DNA of 6,914 nt from Chloroflexota bacterium (GTDB lineage: Bacteria > Chloroflexota > Dormibacteria > Dormibacterales > Dormibacteraceae). The translations under genes were made by a program, and so were the position numbers. Below, in pieces: positions 1 to 5,968 of this stretch. Each line of letters starts with the position of its first letter. The stretch's first letter is position 1. The notes under the pieces were generated by a model. The model made no database searches, was not told the origin of the DNA, and was given only the letters and a program-made list of their open reading frames with translations. The DNA lies in the NCBI GenBank assembly GCA_005880175.1, contig VBJR01000411.1, positions 1-6,914 of the forward strand. The letters run 5' to 3'.

Positions 1-133
1 AGCCCTGGCTCCGGCCCGCTCAGCCGCCTACGCGCGGACCTGAATAGTTACCGGCCGGTCAGGCCCTTGACGATCCCGGAGTACAGGACATTTGGCTCAT
101 TGCAAGGGACGCGCCGCCGATACACGATGACTG

Positions 134-150
134 GCGAGGGCGTCCCTCGC
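134..150 (+). other. Short hairpin in the leader of the secreted-protein gene
   Basis: A perfect 7-bp inverted repeat, GCGAGGG / CCCTCGC, closes a three-base CGT loop. The stem can be lengthened by G-U pairs and one C-G pair (131-133 with 151-153). It lies 114 bases before the TTG start of the secreted protein. It could be an end-of-transcript hairpin for something left of the window, an RNA structure in the leader, or chance in GC-rich DNA. There is no T-tract. Confidence 0.3.
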
Positions 151-176
151 TGGCTGTGGTGTGTAGTGGGTCCGGG

Positions 177-199
177 AGGAGGTGATGAGCATGGCCTGA
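177..199 (+). other. Strong Shine-Dalgarno followed by a minimal leader ORF
   Basis: AGGAGGTGAT at 177-186 matches nearly the whole anti-Shine-Dalgarno and is the best ribosome-binding site in the window. The ATGs it could serve (185 and 191, same frame) meet TGA at 197-199 after four or two codons (Met-Ser-Met-Ala, or Met-Ala). Nothing gene-like continues in any frame until the TTG at 265. The site may be a mini-ORF tuning translation of the downstream secreted protein, a relic of a lost gene start, or chance. Only the SD match and the stop are seen; a regulatory role is inference. Confidence 0.35.
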
Positions 200-250
200 C
201 CGAGACCATCCTCCGGACGTCGTGATTTCGGGCTGCAGGTCGCGGCCCGA

Positions 251-264
251 GGGAGGTACTCCCG
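251..264 (+). promoter_or_regulatory. RBS of the secreted protein, inside a small hairpin
   Basis: GGGAGGT (251-257) sits seven bases before TTG at 265 and decides that start. The same bases form a 5-bp inverted repeat, GGGAG (251-255) and CTCCC (259-263), around a GTA loop, so the ribosome-binding site could be partly masked in the mRNA. Spacing and match are good; masking is inference. Confidence 0.55.
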
Positions 265-813
265 TTGCAATCTGTCAAGCGTGTGCTGCTGGTTGTGGTG
301 ACGGCATTTACCGTCGTCTGCGTCACGGGCCTAGCGTTCTCGGCCAGCCCGGTCGCTTCCGGTCCGTTGCGGGCCGTGGGTGCGGGCGTAGCCCGGGCGG
401 TCACAGCAGTTCGACCCGCCGCGTTCGCGCCGGCCGACGCCGCCGCGACCGAGTTTCTGCCGCCGATCGGCATTACGGTCGGCCCAAACGTCACGCTCCA
501 GGACAAGTTGACGCTGACCGGGACGGTATCGATCAGCTGCGGACCGTTCATCTCGACGTCCTCGAGCTTCGCACAGGTTCAGGTCACCGAGCCGTCTGGC
601 AGCACCGTCGCTCACGCGTTCGGCTCCGTGCCAGCGCTCATCTGTGACGGAGCGCCGCACACCTACGGCTTCACCGCAGCGGCGACCGACGCTCCCTTCC
701 ATCCCAGCGCCGGCCAGGTCCAGGTCTTCGCCGACGCCTGCGGTACGGCGTCCGACTTCACCTTCCAGTGCGAGTCGGCGCAGACCGTCTCGGCGGTGAC
801 CATCAAGCGGTAG
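265..813 (+). CDS. Secreted cysteine-containing beta-sandwich-like protein
   Basis: A 182-aa exported protein of unknown function. TTG at 265 is chosen because of the SD at 251-257 and because it yields a proper signal peptide: MQSVKR basic end, hydrophobic core at about residues 7-25, and a likely cleavage after Ala-Phe-Ser-Ala near residue 27. A low-complexity Ala/Arg/Val spacer runs to about residue 62. The mature part (about 66-182) is rich in short alternating hydrophobic strands and Gly/Ser/Thr turns, as in an Ig-like or jelly-roll fold. Four cysteines (92, 127, 159, 169) could form two disulfides outside the cell. The pattern of a Cys in the first third, a 'CDGA' motif (127-130) and a Cys pair near the end recalls actinobacterial secreted DUF6299-like proteins. 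I recall that resemblance only in outline, so it is a suggestion. A strong hairpin follows the stop, so it is probably a single-gene transcript. Confidence 0.75.
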   Translation: MQSVKRVLLVVVTAFTVVCVTGLAFSASPVASGPLRAVGAGVARAVTAVRPAAFAPADAAATEFLPPIGITVGPNVTLQDKLTLTGTVSISCGPFISTSSSFAQVQVTEPSGSTVAHAFGSVPALICDGAPHTYGFTAAATDAPFHPSAGQVQVFADACGTASDFTFQCESAQTVSAVTIKR

Positions 814-842
814 TGCTCACAGGGAGCATTCCCGCGGTCCCA

Positions 843-872
843 GGGAGGCCGGGCCCAACGGCCCGGCCTCCC
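843..872 (+). terminator. Perfect 13-bp GC hairpin after the secreted-protein gene
   Basis: GGGAGGCCGGGCC (843-855) and its exact reverse complement GGCCCGGCCTCCC (860-872) flank the tetraloop CAAC. It lies 29 bases after the stop at 813 and 27 bases before the next start. Position and stability fit a terminator. There is no T-run on the plus-strand side, so it would be a U-less hairpin of the kind often proposed in high-GC bacteria, or an mRNA-stabilising stem. Confidence 0.65.
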
Positions 873-899
873 GACGCAAGGCGCCGAGTTGGGGTCTGG

Positions 900-2493
900 G
901 TGACGCAGGCCGGCGCCTTCCTGGTCCCGCTCGTCCCGAGCCCGGTCACGTTCGACCAGTTCGCGCTCCCGAGGCTTGTCCTCAGCAGGCTGCTGGTGGC
1001 CGGCCTGTTCGCGTTCTGGCTGGGCCGCGCCATCCAATCGGGCCGCCTGACCGTGCGCCGGACGCCGCTGGACGCGGCCCTGCTAGCCATGACAGCCGCG
1101 GCCAGCCTGTCGGCGCTGCTGGCCGTGAACCGGCCCGTCGCGGTGTACGGCCTCTACCTGCGCTACGAGGGCCTGCTGACCATCTGCACGTACTGCCTCC
1201 TGTTCTGGCTGGTCGCTCAGTCGCTCACGGGGGCGGGCGAGGCCCGCTCCGTGGTCCGTGCCCTCCTGGCGAGCGGCTACGTGCTCGCGCTCCTGGCGAT
1301 CGCCCAACTGCTCCTGGCCGGCCGGACGGCCGGGGCGGACACACCGCTGACGTTCGACGGCTGGGATCGCGTAGACGCCACGTTCGGCAATCCGTTCTTG
1401 CTCGCCACGTACCTCGCCATGCTGCTGCCCCTGGCCGTGTGGGAGGCGATGTCTCCAGAGTCGGCCCTGGGCCGGGCGCTGGCCGTCAATGCGACCGTCG
1501 TGATGGCGGCCGCCCTTGTCCTCACCTTCAGCCGGGGGGCATGGCTCGGCGCCGCCGCCGGCCTCGCCATCGCGGTTGTGCCTCTGGCGAGGCGCTCGGC
1601 GGCGGTCCGCCGGGTGGCCCTGGCTGCCGCGGCCGGGACGCTGGCCGTCGCCGTCGCGACCGCTACCGGGGCGGGCCCGCCACTGCTGGCGACCGTGTGG
1701 AGCCGGGCGGCATCGCTGGTCGCGCCCCTGCAGGGTTCCGGCGGCGCGCGCGTGGCGATCTGGCATGACACGCTGGCCATGGTCGCGGCGCGACCACTGG
1801 CTGGCTGGGGACCGGATACCTTCGGCCTCGTCTACCCCACGTTCCGGAGCGCCGGGTCGGCCGGCGTGATCGACAAGGCGCACTCGGACCTTCTGCAGGT
1901 GGCGGCAACGCAGGGCTTGGTCGGCGTCGCCGCCACCCTCCTTGCGCTGGTGGCGCTGCTCGCGGCATTCTGGCGGGGCACCCGGACCCCGGGTGCCGTC
2001 GCGCTGCTGGGCGCGTTGGCGGCGTACGAGGTGAGCGTCCAGTTCGAGTTCGCGTGGGTCCCGGTGACCGCGCCGTTCTGGATTCTGGCGGCTGCGGCAA
2101 CGACGGCGTGGGCCGGCGCCCGGCCGCCCCGCGCCCTCGTGGTCGCTGTCCCCATGGCCAGGGCGGTCCGGTTGCCGCTGGCCGTGGCCGCCGCGCTGTT
2201 GACCGCCGCCGTGGCGGCGCTGCTGGCCGCGATGCCGTTTGCGGCGGACGCGCTCTCTCTCCAAGGGATGGCCGCCCTCGCCGCGGGCGACGTCCCGGTT
2301 GCGCGGGCCAGGATCGCGGAGGCGCGCCTACTTGCGCCATACGAATCGACCTACCGCCTACCGGGACGCCGTCCGGCTGGGCACCGTAGAGCCGGTCGTC
2401 TACGAGCGGCTGGCCATCGCCGACCGCGCTCTGGGCCGGGACGCCGAGGCGGACGATGCAGCGCGATCGGCGGACCGCCTGACGAACACCTGA
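900..2493 (+). CDS. O-antigen ligase family (Wzy_C) membrane protein with frameshifted TPR-like tail
   Basis: Polytopic inner-membrane protein of the WaaL/Wzy (O-antigen ligase/polymerase) superfamily, which joins or polymerises lipid-linked glycans on the outer face of the membrane. Counted from GTG 900, about ten hydrophobic segments fill residues 1-460. The Wzy_C signature TFSRGAWLG is at about 209-217. A large periplasmic-type loop carries WHD (288-290) and AHSDLLQVAATQGLVG, with a conserved His at about 328. After a last helix near 430-450 the chain becomes a helical, TPR-like tail. GTG 900 is preferred because upstream in-frame starts fall inside the previous gene and before the hairpin; its SD is weak. 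At 2350-2363 a CCTACCG tandem duplication shifts the frame. Removing one copy restores Glu-Ser-Thr-Tyr-Arg-Asp-Ala-Val-Arg-Leu-Gly and a natural stop at 2493 (about 528 aa). Without correction the frame runs to 3185 through Arg/Pro/Ala-rich sequence that overlaps minus-strand genes. The membrane core is intact, so activity may survive. The substrate cannot be told. Confidence 0.85.
2350..2363 (+). repeat. 7-bp tandem duplication causing the ligase frameshift
   Basis: CCTACCG at 2350-2356 is repeated exactly at 2357-2363. Because 7 is not a multiple of 3, the extra copy changes frame exactly where the two gene-like reading frames meet. With one copy the TPR-like sequence is continuous. Confidence 0.85.
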
Positions 2494-2605
2494 CGGTGGT
2501 CGGCCGGCGATGGTACCTCGGGTCCGCGAATCCAGAATTCCGACTATCAAGCCACGCACCGCACGAACACGAGCACGAGGAACTCGATCCGCTGAATGAG
2601 CGCCC
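2494..2605. other. Convergent intergenic gap
   Basis: This separates the corrected ligase stop (2493) from the last gene-like stop on the minus strand (2606). I see no convincing terminator hairpin or other signal. The ligase's out-of-frame extension and a minus-strand shadow frame run through it, but neither looks coding here. Confidence 0.4.
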
Positions 2606-3114
2606 TCACTCGAGCAGGAAGATCCCGGGCCCCGCCACGACCGGACCCGCGTCGACGTCGAGCGCGATCAGCCGGACGGCGGTCGCGTGGCGTGCAGCCC
2701 GCAGTAGCTACTCGACGTGGTCGATCAGGCCCCCCGACGCCGCGCAACCGCACGATCAACGCCAGCCCCGGCACGGCGCCCGCCACCGACAGCAGCTCCC
2801 CGGGCGCGCTGCCGCCACCGCAGTCCCGCCACGTTCCGCAGCACCTCGCCCACGAAGCGCTCGCGATCGCGCGCCGGCAGCAGCAGGGCGAGGAGGCGTA
2901 GCAGGCGGGCGGCCGTGCCGGGGGCGGGCTCGGTGCTGTGGGCCCGCGCGACCCTGGTCAGCCACAGCGCGAGGAAAGCGATGGCCGGCGAGGCGATCTG
3001 GACGGACTTGGCCACGTTGCTCACCCACGGCGGCCAGGCGCCGTTCAGCAACGCGGCGACGCCGTTCCAGCGGCGCGCGATGGGGCTACGGCGGTGCCCA
3101 CCGGCACCCTGCAC
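2606..3114 (-). pseudogene. Frameshifted third relative of the 73-aa 'PRLAW' helical family
   Basis: Reading begins at GTG 3114, six bases after the DinB stop; GTG 3024 is an alternative. It encodes a hydrophobic helix (about residues 40-58, IASPAIAFLALWLTRVAR), then RLLRLLALLLPARDRERFVG. This aligns with WLLRWLARLQPATERSRFVA of the 5969-6190 protein. After about residue 105 the frame turns into Arg/Gly/Ala noise. One shift near the CCCC at 2798-2801 restores GELLSVAGAVPGLALIVRLR, the counterpart of the family's 'PRLAWMIWR' segment. A second shift at the six-C run 2730-2735 gives GLIDHVE, then an amber codon (2710-2708), then VRLIALDVDAGPVVAGPGIF to TGA at 2608-2606. Two homopolymer-associated shifts plus an in-frame stop suggest a pseudogene, though sequencing error is possible for the first two. 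The part after the amber codon is the least certain. Function unknown. Confidence 0.45.
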
Positions 3115-3120
3115 CGCAAG

Positions 3121-3867
3121 CTACAGCGAACTGGCCAGCGTCTGGTGCTCGCCGTCGAGCTGGGCCAACACCCCCGGTTCACTGAGCCATTCGTGGCCGC
3201 CCCGGGCCGCAGATATCCGCCGGACGAGCATCCTTGCCTCGCGGTCTGGATGGCCGAGCTGGCGCAGCACCTTCTCACACTGGATGGTGTGCTGCGCGAG
3301 GTGCCCGGTGAAGCGGTGCAGCCGGAAGCGGACATCGACCGCGTGGCCAGTCCAAACCGACGGCCGCCCGAGATTGTCGCCAGGGACGGTGAGCACCTGT
3401 CGTCCTTCCTCTCGCACCGCAGACAGCCGCTGGAGCCAGGCAGCGATCGATCCCACATCCTCGACGAGCACGTTCGGTTCGATGCGGACGGGATCGTCGT
3501 CAGAGCGACTCGCCGCGTGAGCCGTCTGGAGCTGGTAGCGGCGCTCCACCCACAGGACGTGCTGGAGCACCTGACGCAGGGTCCATTCGCCGTCGCCGGG
3601 CTCGGCATCGAGCAGCGCGTCGGGCAGTCCGCAGAGCAGACCGCGCAGGTCGCCGAACGCCGCCTGGCCGAGCGCGAGGACGTGCGCCCGCTCGCCAGCG
3701 CCGGACCCGGCGGCGGCCAGTGCGGACAGCTCCAGCTCCAGTGACCGCAGCAGGGCGTCGCGCACCTCGAGCGCGGCGCCGTCGCGAGCGGGCCACCGCC
3801 ACGGCTTGGACAGGTGCTGCTCCGGCAGGCCGGCGTAGCGAACCAGCACGTCCTCGAACGTCATCAT
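3121..3867 (-). CDS. DinB-fold (DinB_2-like) putative metal-binding protein
   Basis: A 248-aa cytoplasmic protein without signal or membrane segment. The core (about residues 60-205) has the DinB four-helix-bundle pattern: GEWTLRQVLQHVLWVER (93-109) with the first metal-ligand His at 103, and RFTGHLAQHTIQCEKVL (185-201) with the paired His 189 and 193 of the HxxxH motif. In this superfamily the three His bind a divalent metal; members include thiol-dependent transferases and isomerases (bacillithiol, mycothiol), but most are uncharacterised. Residues 1-55 are an additional charged helical region and 205-248 a polar tail, so it is longer than a minimal DinB protein. The start is ATG 3867, with a second ATG immediately after. 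There is no SD, but GATCCT lies 7 bases upstream, so a leaderless mRNA is possible. Its stop is six bases before the degenerate gene at 3114, suggesting a shared transcript. Family confidence is high; substrate unknown. Confidence 0.82.
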   Translation of the reverse strand: MMTFEDVLVRYAGLPEQHLSKPWRWPARDGAALEVRDALLRSLELELSALAAAGSGAGERAHVLALGQAAFGDLRGLLCGLPDALLDAEPGDGEWTLRQVLQHVLWVERRYQLQTAHAASRSDDDPVRIEPNVLVEDVGSIAAWLQRLSAVREEGRQVLTVPGDNLGRPSVWTGHAVDVRFRLHRFTGHLAQHTIQCEKVLRQLGHPDREARMLVRRISAARGGHEWLSEPGVLAQLDGEHQTLASSL

Positions 3868-3934
3868 GCGGTCAAGGATCGCAGCACGGAGCCTCGGTCA
3901 TGCGCCCGGCTGGATGCAAGAAGTCTGGCCAATC

Positions 3935-4039
3935 TCATCGCCCCCGCCTCTGCCGCCCGCCGCGCCACATCATCCACGCGAGCCGCGGCATGCCGAACGC
4001 CAGGCCGACGAGCTGGTCCGACCCTACTCGGATACAGTC
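3935..4039 (-). pseudogene. C-terminal remnant of the 73-aa 'PRLAW' helical family
   Basis: This 34-codon open stretch begins right after an in-frame TGA (4042-4040) and has no start codon. It reads DC-R-x4-DQLVGLAFGMPRLAWMMWRGGR and ends in TGA. It aligns with the last 35 residues of the 5969-6190 protein (DCERRWQRVDVLVCLALSTP and RLAWMIWRDGR). The DNA of 3960-4019 matches 5991-6050 at 49 of 60 positions by hand alignment. The N-terminal half (the RFVAEAQGNLG part) is absent, replaced upstream by the end of the DUF1003 gene. It is a truncated duplicate rather than a gene. Confidence 0.6.
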
Positions 4040-4053
4040 TCATGGCCGCGTGC

Positions 4054-4383
4054 TCAGCTGACGGCCGGTGCGGTTTTCACAGGCCGGACGGCGCGAACCG
4101 GGTGGTCTGCTGGCGCGTTCTCAGCGATGTAGTGGCAGAGTTCGACGATGATCTCATCCTGGAGGTCGAGGTGGTGCTGCAACTGCTCACTCTCGTGGAG
4201 AATCGCCTCTGCGTCGAGGTAGGTCTGCTGGGAGCGGTTGTCGGCAGCCTTGCCGAGGACGTCCTGGCCCACCATGATCACGAACTCCAGCACGAGCTGA
4301 AGCAGGCTCGACAGGAAGAGCATGAGCGCGAACGGGTATGGATCGATCCTGATGACCCCCGGCCCACATCGTTCCGACAGCAC
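4054..4383 (-). pseudogene. Second DUF1003 domain, out of frame and lacking its first membrane helix
   Basis: From about 4350 the tandem DUF1003 gene continues in this frame: VIRIDPYPFALMLFLSSLLQ, then VMVGQDVLG-like sequence (IMVGQDVLGKAAD), a Leu/Gln/His-rich helix (AEILH-like DAEAILHESEQLQHHLDLQD), and a polar tail to TGA at 4054. It aligns along its length with the second half of domain 1 (HSIDPYPFAFLLFLGNVAEL, ILVGQAVLGAAADKRALQTY, DAEAILHEVVRLHRHLMEQD). Between Met-Trp-Ala and Ile-Asp-Pro-Tyr-Pro-Phe domain 1 has 66 bases (4712-4777) but this copy has 13 (4348-4360). The net 53-base loss removes the first transmembrane helix and changes frame. The stretch could be expressed only by frameshifting or from its own start (a weak TTG at 4383), so it is probably non-functional. 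Confidence 0.7.
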
Positions 4384-4918
4384 GCGTCAACCTGGCGGCG
4401 ATGCGGCCGTTGACACCGACGTACTGGTCCACTACCCGGACGGGCTTGACCGCTTTTCGCCGCTCGATCCAGGGGTGGGGTTGGTGCTCGACCAGGACGA
4501 CGCCCTGGTTCAGGATCTTGTCCTGCTCCATGAGGTGCCTGTGGAGCCGCACGACCTCGTGCAGGATGGCTTCCGCGTCCCGATAGGTCTGCAGCGCGCG
4601 CTTGTCGGCCGCCGCTCCGAGCACGGCCTGACCAACCAGGATGATGGACAGCAGCATCAGTTCCGCGACGTTGCCTAGGAACAGGAGGAACGCAAAGGGA
4701 TAGGGGTCGATCGAGTGGAGTGGACCCCACGTACCAAGCGCCATCCAGAGCAGGATGAACCCAGTCACGAAGTAGACGGCCCACATCGTGCCAACCAGCC
4801 TGGTGACGAACACGGCAAGCCGGCCGTTGAAACCGGCGTGCTCGTCCGCCACCTGGGGCGGCTTGCGACGTTTGCGCTCCTGGACATGCGGGTGCGGTGT
4901 GGCTGCGTTGATGCTCAT
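4187..4918 (-). CDS. DUF1003 membrane protein (intact first domain of a tandem pair)
   Basis: DUF1003 proteins are small inner-membrane proteins with two helices and a cytoplasmic charged region; their role is not established. From ATG 4918 a basic N-terminus (VQERKRRKPPQVADEH) leads into the family core FNGRLAVFVTRLVGTMW (30-46). TM1 follows at about 47-62, then the hallmark IDPYPF (70-75), TM2 at about 76-100, and a long polar helix (103-135). Residues 148-186 begin a second copy of the same unit (WIERRKAVKPVRVVDQYVGV; GRIAARLTRAVGTMWA). After Ala186 a 53-base deletion throws the frame into an Arg/Pro-rich tail ending at 4187; the proper continuation is the frame ending at 4054. Domain 1 looks functional. 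There is no SD, but TATCCT lies 7 bases before ATG, suggesting a leaderless transcript. The CHAP gene ends 116 bases upstream. Confidence 0.72.
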   Translation of the reverse strand: MSINAATPHPHVQERKRRKPPQVADEHAGFNGRLAVFVTRLVGTMWAVYFVTGFILLWMALGTWGPLHSIDPYPFAFLLFLGNVAELMLLSIILVGQAVLGAAADKRALQTYRDAEAILHEVVRLHRHLMEQDKILNQGVVLVEHQPHPWIERRKAVKPVRVVDQYVGVNGRIAARLTRAVGTMWAGGHQDRSIPVRAHALPVEPASARAGVRDHGGPGRPRQGCRQPLPADLPRRRGDSPRE

Positions 4919-4925
4919 GCGCGGC

Positions 4926-4931
4926 AGGATA
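4926..4931 (-). promoter_or_regulatory. Candidate -10 box for a leaderless DUF1003 mRNA
   Basis: Minus-strand TATCCT (TANNNT type) is 7 bases before the ATG at 4918, the spacing expected when transcription begins at the start codon, and there is no Shine-Dalgarno. No good -35 element is seen at normal spacing. A similar GATCCT lies 7 bases before the DinB ATG (3875-3880). Confidence 0.35.
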
Positions 4932-5034
4932 GCGCGGCGTCGGGGCCGCAATCCTTGGGCAACTGGGACCAGCAGCCGCAGGCTCAGCTGGGCCCCACGA
5001 GCACCCGCGGTCACGCCCAGCGATCGATGGGCCC

Positions 5035-5418
5035 TCACCCCACCGGCGGCGCCGCGACGAACCCCACCACCGCCGGATCCGGCCACGGCACCGACCGCAG
5101 GTCGAAGGTCGTCCAGTGCGGCTCCAGGTTCGGGCTGAAGTCCAAGAAGTTCTGCTCGCCGACCTCGTAGCGGTCGCCCTGCACGGCGCGGACGGTGGCG
5201 ATGTGCCCGAAGACGCCGTAGGCGCTGCCGTACACGACCATGGCGCCCGGCGTGGGGTGCGAGTCGAGCTGGAAGCCCTCCGCCCGCGCCAGGCCGAACA
5301 GGTCGATCGCGTCGCCGAAGAGCGGCGGCGGGTGGTTCCAGCGCGGGTCGGCCGGGTGCAGCAGGGCCCAGGCGGCCAGCGCGCCCGCCACGCACTGATT
5401 GGTGACGCCGGCAGCCAT
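5035..5418 (-). CDS. CHAP-domain (NlpC/P60-like) cysteine hydrolase without a signal peptide
   Basis: A 127-aa protein of the CHAP cysteine peptidase/amidase family, whose members cut peptidoglycan cross-links or stem peptides outside the cell. Visible landmarks are NQCVAGALAAW with the nucleophile Cys at residue 9, the conserved 'GAMVVYGSAYGVFGHIATV' strand pair with the catalytic His at 72, and VGEQNF (Glu88/Asn90) supplying the third polar residue. The length covers little more than the bare catalytic domain. ATG 5418 is ten bases after the membrane-protein stop and leaves only eight residues before the Cys, so no export signal is encoded. The frame is open upstream to 5496, but that overlaps the neighbour and looks like shadow. 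An ATG overlapping the neighbour's TGA (5430) is out of frame with the CHAP domain. The N-terminus may have been lost, or the product relies on the adjacent membrane protein. Family assignment is good; activity uncertain. Confidence 0.72.
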   Translation of the reverse strand: MAAGVTNQCVAGALAAWALLHPADPRWNHPPPLFGDAIDLFGLARAEGFQLDSHPTPGAMVVYGSAYGVFGHIATVRAVQGDRYEVGEQNFLDFSPNLEPHWTTFDLRSVPWPDPAVVGFVAAPPVG

Positions 5419-5428
5419 CCGCTGTTCA

Positions 5429-5920
5429 TCAGGCGCGGTCTCGGCGCTTGCCGCGCCACACCGTCCAGGCGAGCCAGGACTCGACCCAGCGCCCACCGCG
5501 CATGTGGAAGGGCCCCCAGACGCCGCTCCAGCGAAAGCCAGACAGCATAGCCAGGCCGATGGTGAACTGCACCAATCCGATGGTGGCTTGAACCAGCACG
5601 TACCAGGTCGGCCCGGTCGGCGGCAGCTTGCCGGCCAACTCCAAGATCGACGCAGGAACCCTCAAAACGCCGGCGAGGAAGGCGATCAAGATCAGCCAGA
5701 AGAGCCACCGCCAGCGGCGCACAACGCCGACGGTCAGCAGACCGATCACGGCCGTGACCGCGACCACGAATGCCAGCTCTGGTCCGAGGGAGCCGCCCGC
5801 GGGCACTTGGAGGGCGCCCGCGAACACGTCCGGCGCCAGCACGACGATGGCGATCAGACCGAGCCATGCGGCCAGGCAGAAGCCCAGCACGAGCGCCTGG
5901 GTGCGGTTGACGCTGATCAT
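5429..5920 (-). CDS. Four-helix membrane protein of unknown function
   Basis: A 163-aa integral membrane protein with no enzyme motif. Helices lie at about residues 9-29, 48-66, 71-89 and 107-127. VRRWRWLFWLILIAFLAGVL and RVPASILELAGKLP between helices 2 and 4 look like the conserved core. I have seen similar short proteins in high-GC Gram-positive genomes as unnamed hypotheticals. The C-terminal tail (WVESWLAWTVWRGKRRDRA) resembles the 'PRLAWMIWRDGR' tail of the neighbouring 73-aa protein. ATG 5920 is the only reasonable start. A GAGGGG lies directly against it, too close for an ideal SD. It follows the 73-aa gene by 48 bases and precedes the CHAP gene by ten, consistent with one transcript. 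Confidence 0.72.
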   Translation of the reverse strand: MISVNRTQALVLGFCLAAWLGLIAIVVLAPDVFAGALQVPAGGSLGPELAFVVAVTAVIGLLTVGVVRRWRWLFWLILIAFLAGVLRVPASILELAGKLPPTGPTWYVLVQATIGLVQFTIGLAMLSGFRWSGVWGPFHMRGGRWVESWLAWTVWRGKRRDRA

Positions 5921-5968
5921 CCCCTCAGACCAACAAGCCGCCCTGCGCGAGGATCATGTTCCCGGCGC

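Noticed and set aside
67..95. TTGACG at 67-72 as a -35 box for the secreted-protein gene
   Set aside because: No TANNNT-like -10 at 16-18 bases spacing (the sequence there is ATTTGG); too weak to call.
768..899. Earlier GTG start (768) for the ligase
   Set aside because: It would overlap the 3' end of the secreted-protein gene and translate through the 13-bp hairpin, giving a Pro/Arg-rich extension before the first membrane segment.
1083..2264. 393-codon minus-strand ORF opposite the ligase
   Set aside because: Gln/Arg/Gly-rich antisense shadow of a well-supported membrane protein.
2494..3185. Long plus-strand continuation of the ligase frame
   Set aside because: Arg/Pro/Ala-rich, low-complexity translation that begins exactly at the 7-bp duplication and overlaps better-supported minus-strand coding; treated as frameshift read-through.
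4987..5021. 7-bp inverted repeat GCTGGGC/GCCCAGC between the CHAP and DUF1003 genes
   Set aside because: The 21-base loop and lack of a T-tract make it no better than chance in GC-rich DNA.
4278..5867. 529-codon minus-strand ORF across several genes
   Set aside because: Arg/Pro-rich shadow that overlaps the CHAP and DUF1003 genes in another frame; long only because stops are rare in GC-rich DNA.
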